Shown in pieces: positions 1-5,843 of a stretch of DNA of 6,515 nucleotides (position 1 is its first letter; every line of letters starts with the position of its first letter). The notes under the pieces are model-generated. The model worked only from the letters and a program-made list of their open reading frames with translations, made no database searches and was not told where the DNA came from. This DNA is from Planctomycetota bacterium (GTDB lineage: Bacteria > Planctomycetota > Planctomycetia > Pirellulales > Pirellulaceae). Both the position numbers and the translations under genes were made by a program. The stretch lies in NCBI GenBank assembly GCA_029259935.1, contig JAJDEH010000328.1, positions 1 through 6,515 on the forward strand, written 5' to 3'.

Positions 1-148
1 GCGACCCTCTACACCGGAGGGCTTCCAATGGTAAACTCCTTTCTCCACTGCTCCGATTGCTACCGGCTGGAGCGACCAGCTGCCGGGTGGGAATCGCACC
101 CACTGAAAACCGCCGTCTTTGCACGGCGCACTGAATAATCCGGGTAGC
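1..148 (-). ncRNA. Candidate structured RNA, possibly the 5' end of a group II intron (partial, runs off the window)
   Basis: No convincing protein gene lies here, but the stretch is full of helices. Hairpins form at 111-116/123-128 (6 bp), 87-91/99-103 (5 bp, 7-base loop), 66-70/76-80 (5 bp) and 5-9/17-21 (5 bp). A long-range helix pairs 59-66 with 140-148 (8 bp with one bulged base) and encloses the first three as a multibranch fold. Minus-strand orientation is preferred because it follows the upstream operon and because GTGCG, the usual 5' consensus of group II introns, occurs at 131 directly before the first hairpin. The intron reading is inference from motif resemblance; the catalytic domain V and any reverse transcriptase would lie outside the window. 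Alternatives are a cis-regulatory leader of an off-window gene or another mobile-element RNA. Structure is fairly likely; identity is uncertain. Confidence 0.4.
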
Positions 149-193
149 ATTCTTGGCTGAGGAGTGACGGAAGCAAGGTCTGAAGAATCTCGA

Positions 194-808
194 TCACCGT
201 TTTATTAACAGCGGGATGAGGTGCCAGAGAAACGCCATGAGAGCCGGAATGGGTACCAGGACAAGAAACTCCCACACGCCAAAGCTGATTTTGCCGGTGT
301 GACGATAGTGCATCCGCAATCGGTCGATGAAATGACCGCACAACGCCCCGATGCCGGCGAAGGGAACCGGGGCCGTGATGGCCAGCGGATTGCCCCAAGC
401 CCCGGCGACAAAGATTGTGCCCACGGAGAATCCCAGCACGCCACCCAAAATCAAATAGTCAAACTCGCGTCGAATTCCTCGTGGACGTCGGTCCGGACAC
501 TTCGCCGCATGCTCGGCCAAAATCTCGGCGGCTTTGCCCCGGTCCTCGTAATCGACCAAGATTCGAGCAATCTTCCCCGCCGCGATTTCAAAGGTCGACA
601 TGACGCCGGCTTGGGTTAACTCACGTTGATAACCGCGAGCCACTTCATGATTGTGAAACGTGGCCACATTGATGCGGTCTTGTGGCTGCATCCCGCTCGC
701 TTTGGGACCGCTTTCCTTGTTGGGTCCCGTGCTTCCCCCCAGCGATTGCAGGGTTGCTCGCATTTCGGCGGCACTCTTTGGTGGCTTGCCTGGCTGGGGG
801 GTGTTCAT
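194..808 (-). CDS. Membrane protein with DUF2007-like N-terminal domain
   Basis: This encodes a protein of 204 residues from the ATG at 808. Residues 1-43 are polar, proline/glycine-rich and probably disordered. Residues about 45-103 (from DRINVATF to LAEHAAKC) resemble the small alpha/beta DUF2007 'putative signal transducing protein' domain. Hydrophobic segments follow at about 117-137, 141-164 and 179-201, separated by a basic stretch (HFIDRLRMHYRH), so the C-terminal half is membrane-embedded. It is the last gene of the minus-strand operon, 42 bases after lhgO. An in-frame TTG at 841 would add 11 residues and sit only 9 bases after the lhgO stop; neither start has a strong ribosome site, and I prefer ATG. 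The domain assignment is by pattern and the cellular role is unknown. Confidence 0.7.
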   Translation of the reverse strand: MNTPQPGKPPKSAAEMRATLQSLGGSTGPNKESGPKASGMQPQDRINVATFHNHEVARGYQRELTQAGVMSTFEIAAGKIARILVDYEDRGKAAEILAEHAAKCPDRRPRGIRREFDYLILGGVLGFSVGTIFVAGAWGNPLAITAPVPFAGIGALCGHFIDRLRMHYRHTGKISFGVWEFLVLVPIPALMAFLWHLIPLLIKR

Positions 809-850
809 AAGTAGCCCATGGTGCGCGATGACATCCTTCAAGCCAACTGC

Positions 851-2050
851 TCACGAAAGTTGCGGTGCCAATTCGTCCACGATCAGTTTAGCAACATTGA
901 AAGCCGACGTAGCGGCTGGGGACGGCGCGTTATTGACATTGATGATCCGCCCAGCCGGCAAGATCAGAAAGTCGTCGACCATGCCTCCACTGGGAGTGAT
1001 CGCTTGGGCCCGGACGCCACTGCGCGCCGGAACCAGATGCTCGGAGCGAATCTCGGGCATTAACCGCTGAAGTGCCCGGACGAACGCCGATTTAGAAAAC
1101 GAGCGCCACATCTCACCTGCGCCGACGCGCCAGTATTTGGTCGCCAACCGCAAGAATCCAGGATAGGTCAACGATTCCGCGATGTCTCTCAAGTTGAAGT
1201 TCGTTTTCTTATAGCCTTCGCGAGCCATCGCCAACACGGCGTTCGGTCCGCACTCGACACCGCCGTCAATCATCTTGGTGAAGTGCACACCCAGGAAGGG
1301 AAAAGCAGGATCTGGCACGGGGTAGATCAAATTACGACAAAAATGTTCCGCATCCGGTTTCAACTTATAGAATTCTCCCCGAAAGGGCACGATCTTGGCC
1401 TTGGGCCGATGCCCCGTTAGGCGGGCAACGCGATCGCAGTGCAAGCCGGCGCAGTTAATCAGATAGTCGGCCCGCACTTCGCCCGCCGTCGAGCCGGCGA
1501 CAATCTCGTCGTTGCGCTCATCAATGGCCGTGACTCGCGCGTCAACCAGCACTTCGCCTTCGTGCTCTTTGAGCATCTCCGCCAATCGTTCGCAAACGCG
1601 GCGGTAGTTCACGATGCCCGCTTCCGGAACATGGATGGCACGCACGCCGGCGGCATACGGTTCCAATTCATGCAAACGATCGGCGTCGATCATTTCGCAT
1701 TGCACGCCGTTTTGCTGACCGCGATCGAAGATGTTTTCCAACCGCTCGACCTCACTTTCGTCGACGGCCACGATGACTTTACCGCACAGCTCGTAGGGAA
1801 TTTGTTCGGCTTCACAGAATCGCTCCATCACTTGCTTGCCCTCGCGGCAGTTGAGCGCCTTAAGCGAACCGGGCTTGTAGTAGATTCCCGAATGCAGGAC
1901 GCCTGAGTTGTGTCCCGTTTGGTGCGACCCGACGTGCGATTCTTTTTCCATCACGGTCACCCGATAGGCGGGAAACCTTTTCGTCAATTCATAACTGGTG
2001 GCCAGCCCAACGATTCCGCCACCTACGATCGCAATATCGGTTTTTGTCAT
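851..2050 (-). CDS. lhgO: L-2-hydroxyglutarate oxidase (FAD-dependent)
   Basis: This 399-residue protein has the usual length for LhgO/YgaF of the DAO flavoprotein superfamily. The enzyme oxidises L-2-hydroxyglutarate, a side product of promiscuous dehydrogenases, to 2-oxoglutarate, passing electrons to oxygen or the quinone pool, probably at the inner face of the membrane. The N-terminal Rossmann motif GGGIVG (residues 10-15) ends its first beta strand with an acidic residue (VMEKE, 33-37). The family signature HNSGVLHSGIYYKPGS spans residues 47-62. A further FAD-contacting motif, INCAGLHCDRVA, lies mid-protein. The C-terminus keeps RSGVRAQ and VNNAPSPAATSAFNVAKLI, as in LhgO. The start is ATG at 2050. 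The gene lies 36 bases after the thiamine-binding protein gene on the same strand, so co-transcription is likely. No missing motif or frameshift is seen. Confidence 0.93.
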   Translation of the reverse strand: MTKTDIAIVGGGIVGLATSYELTKRFPAYRVTVMEKESHVGSHQTGHNSGVLHSGIYYKPGSLKALNCREGKQVMERFCEAEQIPYELCGKVIVAVDESEVERLENIFDRGQQNGVQCEMIDADRLHELEPYAAGVRAIHVPEAGIVNYRRVCERLAEMLKEHEGEVLVDARVTAIDERNDEIVAGSTAGEVRADYLINCAGLHCDRVARLTGHRPKAKIVPFRGEFYKLKPDAEHFCRNLIYPVPDPAFPFLGVHFTKMIDGGVECGPNAVLAMAREGYKKTNFNLRDIAESLTYPGFLRLATKYWRVGAGEMWRSFSKSAFVRALQRLMPEIRSEHLVPARSGVRAQAITPSGGMVDDFLILPAGRIINVNNAPSPAATSAFNVAKLIVDELAPQLS

Positions 2051-2086
2051 TTCGTTGCATTCTTCAGTTCGTGGTGGCCACGCCAG

Positions 2087-2395
2087 TCAATTTCGCAGCT
2101 TGCGGCCAAGCTTTTCTTCGACGCTGGCGACCTTGGATTCCAATCGCCCTTGGTAGCCCTTTCGATAATCGAGTTTGGCGGTGCAAGTGATCCGGTCGCA
2201 GTCCGCCGACATGGCGTCCAAGCACTGCTTAAGGACCGCCAGCACGTCGTCGATTTCACCCTCAATGATGGTTCCCATCGCGTGCAAGCGGTAGTCCAAC
2301 CCGCTGGCGTCGATGATTTCCAGGCTGCGGGCCACATACTTACTCACGCTTTCGCCTTGGGCTAGCGGCGACATGCTGAATTCCAGCAAAACCAT
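2087..2395 (-). CDS. MTH1187-family thiamine-binding protein
   Basis: This is a 102-residue protein matching the MTH1187/YkoF-like thiamine-binding family (Thiamine_BP), whose members are about 100 residues and form ferredoxin-like oligomers. Family features seen are the N-terminal strand with MSPLAQGESVS (residues 8-18), the segment YRLHAMGTIIEGEID (about 35-49), and the basic amphipathic C-terminal helix (SKVASVEEKLGRKL). The family is known to bind thiamine or a related pyrimidine; the cellular purpose is poorly defined. ATG at 2395 is chosen because AAAGGAG (2403-2409) sits 7 bases upstream; a TTG at 2431 would add 12 residues unlike the family. It is first in a probable operon with lhgO, and divergent from the ketosynthase-like gene across about 290 bases. 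Confidence 0.88.
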   Translation of the reverse strand: MVLLEFSMSPLAQGESVSKYVARSLEIIDASGLDYRLHAMGTIIEGEIDDVLAVLKQCLDAMSADCDRITCTAKLDYRKGYQGRLESKVASVEEKLGRKLRN

Positions 2396-2402
2396 GGCAT
2401 TG

Positions 2403-2409
2403 CTCCTTT
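2403..2409 (-). promoter_or_regulatory. Ribosome binding site of the thiamine-binding protein gene
   Basis: AAAGGAG on the minus strand lies 7 bases before the ATG at 2395. It decides between that ATG and the in-frame TTG at 2431, which lies upstream of the site. Confidence 0.75.
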
Positions 2410-2500
2410 CCTTGCTCAACAATTCTCGCAAAATGGCGATTCAATTGAAGGGGGACTGTACTGTCTCGCTTCAGACCCTACAACCAAGCAAATCTATTTT

Positions 2501-2528
2501 TTTGGCTCTGGCGTCTCGCTCAGCCAAA
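2501..2528. repeat. Inverted repeat TTTGGCT/AGCCAAA
   Basis: Perfect 7-base arms at 2501-2507 and 2522-2528 are separated by 14 bases. A run of T precedes the left arm, so on neither strand does a U-tract follow the stem as a terminator would need. It is more plausibly a protein-binding site or a chance repeat. Confidence 0.35.
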
Positions 2529-2541
2529 CCTCGGGTCGACC

Positions 2542-2570
2542 TTGAATTGTATACAGTGGGCGGCTACGAT
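2542..2570 (+). promoter_or_regulatory. Candidate sigma-70-type promoter for the ketosynthase-like gene
   Basis: TTGAAT (2542-2547) and TACGAT (2565-2570) are separated by exactly 17 bases, each matching 4 of 6 consensus positions. The start would fall near 2577, giving a leader of about 110 bases that contains both CACGTG sites. The match is modest and sigma factor preferences of this organism are unknown. Confidence 0.35.
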
Positions 2571-2627
2571 CGAGTGGAAGGAGAATCCACGTGTTTTTGT
2601 CCGTTGCGGCGTCCGGCGGCGGCGAAC

Positions 2628-2643
2628 AAAATCACGTGATTTT
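2628..2643. promoter_or_regulatory. 16-bp perfect palindrome with CACGTG core, candidate operator
   Basis: AAAATCACGTGATTTT is a perfect palindrome 47 bases before the ketosynthase-like start. A second CACGTG occurs at 2588-2593 (context ATCCACGTGTTTT), centred 45 bases upstream. With no loop, the palindrome fits a dimeric DNA-binding protein better than an RNA hairpin. Which regulator would bind is unknown. Confidence 0.4.
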
Positions 2644-2689
2644 TTTTGGCTAAGCCGAGCCGGCTGGTGATCCGCACTCCCGAGACAAA

Positions 2690-3955
2690 ATGATGACGCA
2701 ACCCCGTGACGTTGTGATAACCGGCCTCGGCGTCGTCAGTCCGATCGGAATTGGCCGGGATCAGTTTGCGGAGTCCCTGCGGCAGCAGCGCGGCGGAATC
2801 CTTGTTCGCGACGGGCTCGAGAATTCGGAAATGGCGTTTCGCCTGGCCGCCGAAGTGAAGGATTTCGACGCCAAAAAGTATGTCAAGCCGCGCAAGAGCC
2901 TGAAGGTGATGTGCCGCGAAATCCAATTCGCCTTCGCCACCGCGAGCATGGCGATGGAGGAAGCGGGACTCGCCATCGGCCAAATCGATCCCGATCGAAT
3001 CGGCGTGGTACTGGGCAGCGAGTTGTATTACTGCAAGATCGAAGACTTGGAAGACGTCTACCGCAACTGCTGCGAGGACGGTGAATTCATCTACGAACGT
3101 TGGGGCGAACGGGCCATGAGCGATATCTATCCGTTATGGATGCTCAAGCATCTTCCCAATATGCCCGCCTGCCACATTGGAATTGCCTTCGACGCGCGGG
3201 CCCACAACAACACCATGGTGTCCGAAGAGACGTCCAGTCTGGATGCGATCATTGAAGCTTGCCGAGTCATCCAGCGGGGCCGCGCGGATGTGATGGTGGC
3301 CGGCGGTACGGGTGCCCGTATCAGCATGGCGCGAATGGCATTTCACGGCGAACGGGGGTTGTCACGCCGCATTCACGACCCGCGCGGTGCTTCACGGCCA
3401 TTCGACGCCTCGCGCGATGGAATGGTTGCCGGCGAGGGCGCGAGCAGTTTCCTGCTGGAAAGCCGACAGCATGCCGAAGCGCGCGGAGCGACGATCCACG
3501 GCACCATTTTGGGATATGGACAAGGCCACAACGTTCCCGCCGGCGGCGAAAAATGTCTGGCCACTCAACACAGCATTGCCGCCGCGCTACGAGCCAGCAG
3601 CTCGCGGCCGGACGAAATCGGCCACGTTAACGCGGACGGGCGTGGCGCGATCGACGGCGATCGGGCCGAGGCACTCGCCATCCGCGAAACGCTTGGGGAC
3701 GTTCCCGTAACCGCGCCTAGGAGTTTCTTTGGCTACCTTGGCGCTGGGAGCGGCGCTGTGGAAATGGCGGCGTCAATTGTCTCGCTTTCGGAAAGCCAAA
3801 TTCCGGTGACCCTCAATTACACGCAGCCCGATCCCGATTGTCCGGTAAACGTGGTCCACGACTCACCCACTGCATCCGATAAACGGACGGCGATGATTGT
3901 TTCGCGCACCCTTACGGGACGCGCCGCCGTCGTTGTATTGGGCGGGCCGGAATGA
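2690..3955 (+). CDS. FabF-like ketosynthase fold lacking all catalytic residues (chain-length-factor-like)
   Basis: This 421-residue protein has full ketosynthase length. Fold landmarks remain: VVITGLGVVSPIG (residues 8-20), ADVMVAGG (199-206), ASRPFDASRDGMVAGEGA (234-251), DGDRAEALAI (322-331) and YLGAGSGAVE (349-358). Ungapped alignment with remembered E. coli FabF puts Glu180 at the nucleophilic Cys (ATACTS becomes VSEETS), Asp316 at the first His (NAHGTS becomes NADGRG), Arg344 at the Lys and Tyr349 at the second His (KSMTGH becomes RSFFGY). The C-terminal GFGGTN loop is also gone. Condensing activity is therefore very unlikely; a chain-length-factor-like partner, a decarboxylase-like role or a scaffold is inferred. 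No active ketosynthase or acyl carrier protein is in view. The reading frame is intact, so it is not an obvious pseudogene. Adjacent ATGs at 2690 and 2693 both lack a good ribosome site. It converges on folD. Confidence 0.85.
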   Translation: MMTQPRDVVITGLGVVSPIGIGRDQFAESLRQQRGGILVRDGLENSEMAFRLAAEVKDFDAKKYVKPRKSLKVMCREIQFAFATASMAMEEAGLAIGQIDPDRIGVVLGSELYYCKIEDLEDVYRNCCEDGEFIYERWGERAMSDIYPLWMLKHLPNMPACHIGIAFDARAHNNTMVSEETSSLDAIIEACRVIQRGRADVMVAGGTGARISMARMAFHGERGLSRRIHDPRGASRPFDASRDGMVAGEGASSFLLESRQHAEARGATIHGTILGYGQGHNVPAGGEKCLATQHSIAAALRASSSRPDEIGHVNADGRGAIDGDRAEALAIRETLGDVPVTAPRSFFGYLGAGSGAVEMAASIVSLSESQIPVTLNYTQPDPDCPVNVVHDSPTASDKRTAMIVSRTLTGRAAVVVLGGPE

Positions 3956-3964
3956 CCATGAACG

Positions 3965-4837
3965 CTACGCCATCTTGGCCGCCGCCAACGTGTTCATCAG
4001 CAACATGGTAATGGTCAGCGGCCCGACGCCCCCTGGCACCGGCGTGATGTGTCCCGCCACCTCTTTAACTTCAGCGAAGTCGACATCTCCCACCAGGCCT
4101 TCTTCCGTCCGGTTGATTCCCACGTCGATCACGGCGGCACCGGGTTTGACCATCTCGACGGTGACGAACTTTGCCCGCCCAATTGCCGCCACGAGGATGT
4201 CGGCACGCCGCGTCACGCTGGGCAGATCCGAGGTTCGGCTGTGGCAAACGGTCACTGTGCCGTTGGCGGCGGTGGGACCCATGGTGGAGTCGCGCTGCTG
4301 CAACATCATGGCCAACGGCTTGCCCACGATTTCGCTCCGACCGACTACCACCACCTCTTTCCCAGCGACTGGAATTCCTCCGCGATGCAGAATCTGCTGC
4401 ACGCCATGCGGAGTGCAGGGAAGAAATCGCGGACGTCCTTGCGACATTCGACCGACGTTTTCCGGGTGAAAGCAGTCGACATCCTTCAAGGGATGGACCG
4501 CGTCCAGTACATCCGATTCGTTAATTTGCCGGGGCAGCGGCAGTTGGACGAGGATTCCGTGCACGGCCGGATCGACATTTAGTTCGCCGACCAATTTTAG
4601 GAGTTCGTCCTGCGCGGTACTTGCTGGCAAGCGATGAAGCTGGCTGCCGAGTCCGACCCGCTTGCAGGCCCGTGATTTATTTCGCACATAGACCTGACTG
4701 GCCGGGTCTTCGCCGACCAGCACCGCCGCCAAAGTCGGCTGAATGCCGGTCTCTTCAAGGACGGCCGTTGCTTCCGCGGCAATCTCCTTTTCAATCTCTT
4801 TTGAAACCGCCTTGCCGTCTAATAAGATCGCTGTCAC
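3965..4837 (-). CDS. folD: Bifunctional methylenetetrahydrofolate dehydrogenase/cyclohydrolase
   Basis: This 290-residue protein has the normal length for FolD (288 in E. coli). It interconverts 5,10-methylene-, methenyl- and 10-formyl-tetrahydrofolate using NADP in the cytoplasm, feeding purine and formyl-methionine synthesis. Catalytic residues are at the E. coli positions: Lys54 in YVRNK, Gln98 in VQLPLP and Asp121 in KDVDCFHPENVG. The Rossmann domain shows VVVVGRSEIVGKP (162-174), and the C-terminus has PVPGGVGPLTITMLL (266-280). About 7-8 extra residues lie around 184-192 between the cofactor helix and TVTVCHSRT, compared with E. coli; a similar loop occurs in other lineages. The start is GTG at 4837 with CGGAG 5 bases upstream. 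It is monocistronic in view, divergent from the secreted protein gene and convergent with the ketosynthase-like gene. Confidence 0.96.
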   Translation of the reverse strand: MTAILLDGKAVSKEIEKEIAAEATAVLEETGIQPTLAAVLVGEDPASQVYVRNKSRACKRVGLGSQLHRLPASTAQDELLKLVGELNVDPAVHGILVQLPLPRQINESDVLDAVHPLKDVDCFHPENVGRMSQGRPRFLPCTPHGVQQILHRGGIPVAGKEVVVVGRSEIVGKPLAMMLQQRDSTMGPTAANGTVTVCHSRTSDLPSVTRRADILVAAIGRAKFVTVEMVKPGAAVIDVGINRTEEGLVGDVDFAEVKEVAGHITPVPGGVGPLTITMLLMNTLAAAKMA

Positions 4838-4955
4838 GGGTACTCCGTTCTTTTGTTCGACCGATGCTTCACAGCCTGCGTGGGCTCCGTGACAATCATT
4901 CTAACGAGAAATCCTGACTTGAAACGCGGGCGACACAACGAACATTCGTGAAACG

Positions 4956-4984
4956 TGGTTTTGCCTCGAATCAACGGCTATACT
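4956..4984 (+). promoter_or_regulatory. Candidate promoter of the secreted protein gene
   Basis: TATACT (4979-4984) is a good -10 match (5 of 6). The -35 at 17-base spacing (TGGTTT, 4956-4961) is poor. Transcription would begin near 4991, about 27 bases before the TTG start, leaving room for the strong ribosome site. Confidence 0.35.
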
Positions 4985-5002
4985 GGCCAAATCACCTCTA
5001 GG

Positions 5003-5010
5003 TTTAGGAG
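5003..5010 (+). promoter_or_regulatory. Ribosome binding site that fixes a TTG start
   Basis: TTTAGGAG is followed by 7 bases and then TTG at 5018. The candidate upstream GTG at 4955 lacks such a site and would place 21 polar residues in front of the signal peptide. Confidence 0.75.
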
Positions 5011-5017
5011 CGTCAAA

Positions 5018-5818
5018 TTGAATCGAAAAGCCGCCGCGTCATGCCTTCTTTTGGCCCTCGCCACTCTTGGAGTATCCAAGGCCGACGAAAAAGAACAGTT
5101 AGTGAAATTTCTCGCTGAAGTCGACGCACTCCTTGCGAGCGACGATATCCCGGGCGTCGCCAAAGCGATCGAAGCGAACGGTGATACGGACGACGCCATG
5201 AAGAAGTACTTTGTGGTGACTCGGCACCTTTATCGGACCAAGCATGATATACCGAACATGTTGGCGGTCGGACAAGCGGGAATAAAGTACCTGCTGGGTC
5301 AAGCCGACAAAGCGCGAAAGAATGACGCCGCGCTCGCGGACAAGTGGAAAGGCCTTGCCAAATCGATGGCCTACAACATTTCGGTCAATGCGTGGCCGGG
5401 ATGGAACGAAAAAGGGATCAACATTCAGCGCGAGCAATCCGTAAGGGCACTGCACTTCGCACAAGAAAATCTTCGTCTGGCGGAAGTGCTTAAACGTCCG
5501 GCCGACGTGCGGGGCAACGCCTATTGGCTTATCGGCGCGCAATTGCTGGCACTCGAACAACCTGCCAAGGCCATCATGCAGTTTAAGAAAGCGGCGAAGG
5601 AATTCGATTCCGCGAAAAAGCACGACTATCGTCACATGGCGGAAGGTTACATCGGGATCGCTCAACTCACGCGAGCGGCATCGCGCGCACAAGGACGGGC
5701 CACGCTGGAAAAAGCGCTCGCCAATCTTGCAGCCGACAAGACCGACGACGGGAAGTTCTTTGCCAGCCAGCTTCGACAGGTCGAGAAGGTCTTTGCGAGA
5801 ACAACTGAAGACCCTTGA
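5018..5818 (+). CDS. Secreted alpha-helical (TPR-like) protein, unknown function
   Basis: This encodes a protein of 266 residues from a TTG start. Residues 1-22 are a typical Sec signal peptide: NRK basic end, hydrophobic core CLLLALATLGV, and likely cleavage after SKA at 22. The Cys at residue 9 does not sit in a lipobox, so a soluble periplasmic protein is expected. The mature part is nearly all helix. Segments around 167-200 (AYWLIGAQLLALEQPAKAIM) and 204-237 (HMAEGYIGIAQLTRA) have the small/large residue spacing and acidic-to-basic flow of tetratricopeptide repeats; residues 24-110 look like further helical pairs, and AYNISVNAWPGW (118-129) breaks the pattern. I do not recognise the family. 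The gene is divergent from folD and ends 25 bases from the convergent membrane protein gene, with no clear terminator. Confidence 0.8.
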   Translation: MNRKAAASCLLLALATLGVSKADEKEQLVKFLAEVDALLASDDIPGVAKAIEANGDTDDAMKKYFVVTRHLYRTKHDIPNMLAVGQAGIKYLLGQADKARKNDAALADKWKGLAKSMAYNISVNAWPGWNEKGINIQREQSVRALHFAQENLRLAEVLKRPADVRGNAYWLIGAQLLALEQPAKAIMQFKKAAKEFDSAKKHDYRHMAEGYIGIAQLTRAASRAQGRATLEKALANLAADKTDDGKFFASQLRQVEKVFARTTEDP

Positions 5819-5843
5819 GTCGTGTCAGTAGCGCCCCGTCGCA

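Larger units (their letters stand above)
2396..2689. other. Divergent intergenic control region
   Basis: These 294 bases separate the divergent starts of the thiamine-binding protein gene (minus) and the ketosynthase-like gene (plus). I see no credible small gene. The region holds one candidate plus-strand promoter, an inverted repeat at 2501-2528, two CACGTG hexamers and several T-runs. A minus-strand promoter must lie here too, but I found only a poor match (TTGTAG, 17 bases, TACAGT, within about 2455-2485). Confidence 0.6.
4838..5017. other. Divergent intergenic control region between folD and the secreted protein gene
   Basis: These 180 bases carry both 5' ends. On the plus strand a TATACT box (4979-4984) lies just before the downstream ribosome site. 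On the minus strand TAGAAT (4898-4903) could be a folD -10 box, but no good -35 stands at the right distance. A short inverted repeat ACGAA-CA-TTCGT spans 4938-4949 between the two candidates. No gene is seen. Confidence 0.5.

Noticed and set aside
1..28. Start of an off-window minus-strand gene at TTG 28, with AAAGGAG 7 bases upstream
   Set aside because: Only nine residues are visible, they match nothing I know, and the same bases form the fourth hairpin of the RNA candidate. It cannot be judged without sequence beyond position 1.
59..148. tRNA-like cloverleaf: an 8-bp closing helix with three hairpins, one with a T-loop-like sequence
   Set aside because: The T-arm-like hairpin is the middle one on the minus strand, its loop is TGCGATT rather than TTCGANN, and there is no anticodon arm of normal geometry or CCA end.
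221..619. Plus-strand open frame of 132 residues opposite the DUF2007-like gene
   Set aside because: The composition is low-information and charged, without domain, and it is antisense to a protein with clear domain and membrane segments.
1439..1906. Plus-strand open frame of 155 residues opposite lhgO
   Set aside because: It lies fully antisense to a well-supported enzyme gene, has no ribosome site or recognisable motif, and is explained by codon bias of the opposite strand.
2640..2676. Intrinsic terminator or attenuator made of the palindrome, the T-run and the small AGCCG/CGGCT stem
   Set aside because: The palindrome has no loop and is mostly A/T beyond its core, and the GC stem follows rather than precedes the T-run, so the order is wrong for a plus-strand terminator.
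4938..4949. ACGAA-CA-TTCGT inverted repeat as a LexA (SOS) box
   Set aside because: The half-sites resemble the Gram-positive CGAAC...GTTCG box but the spacing is too short and neither neighbour is a DNA repair gene.
5819..5843. Bidirectional terminator between the two convergent genes
   Set aside because: The 25 bases show no stable stem followed by a T-run on either strand.
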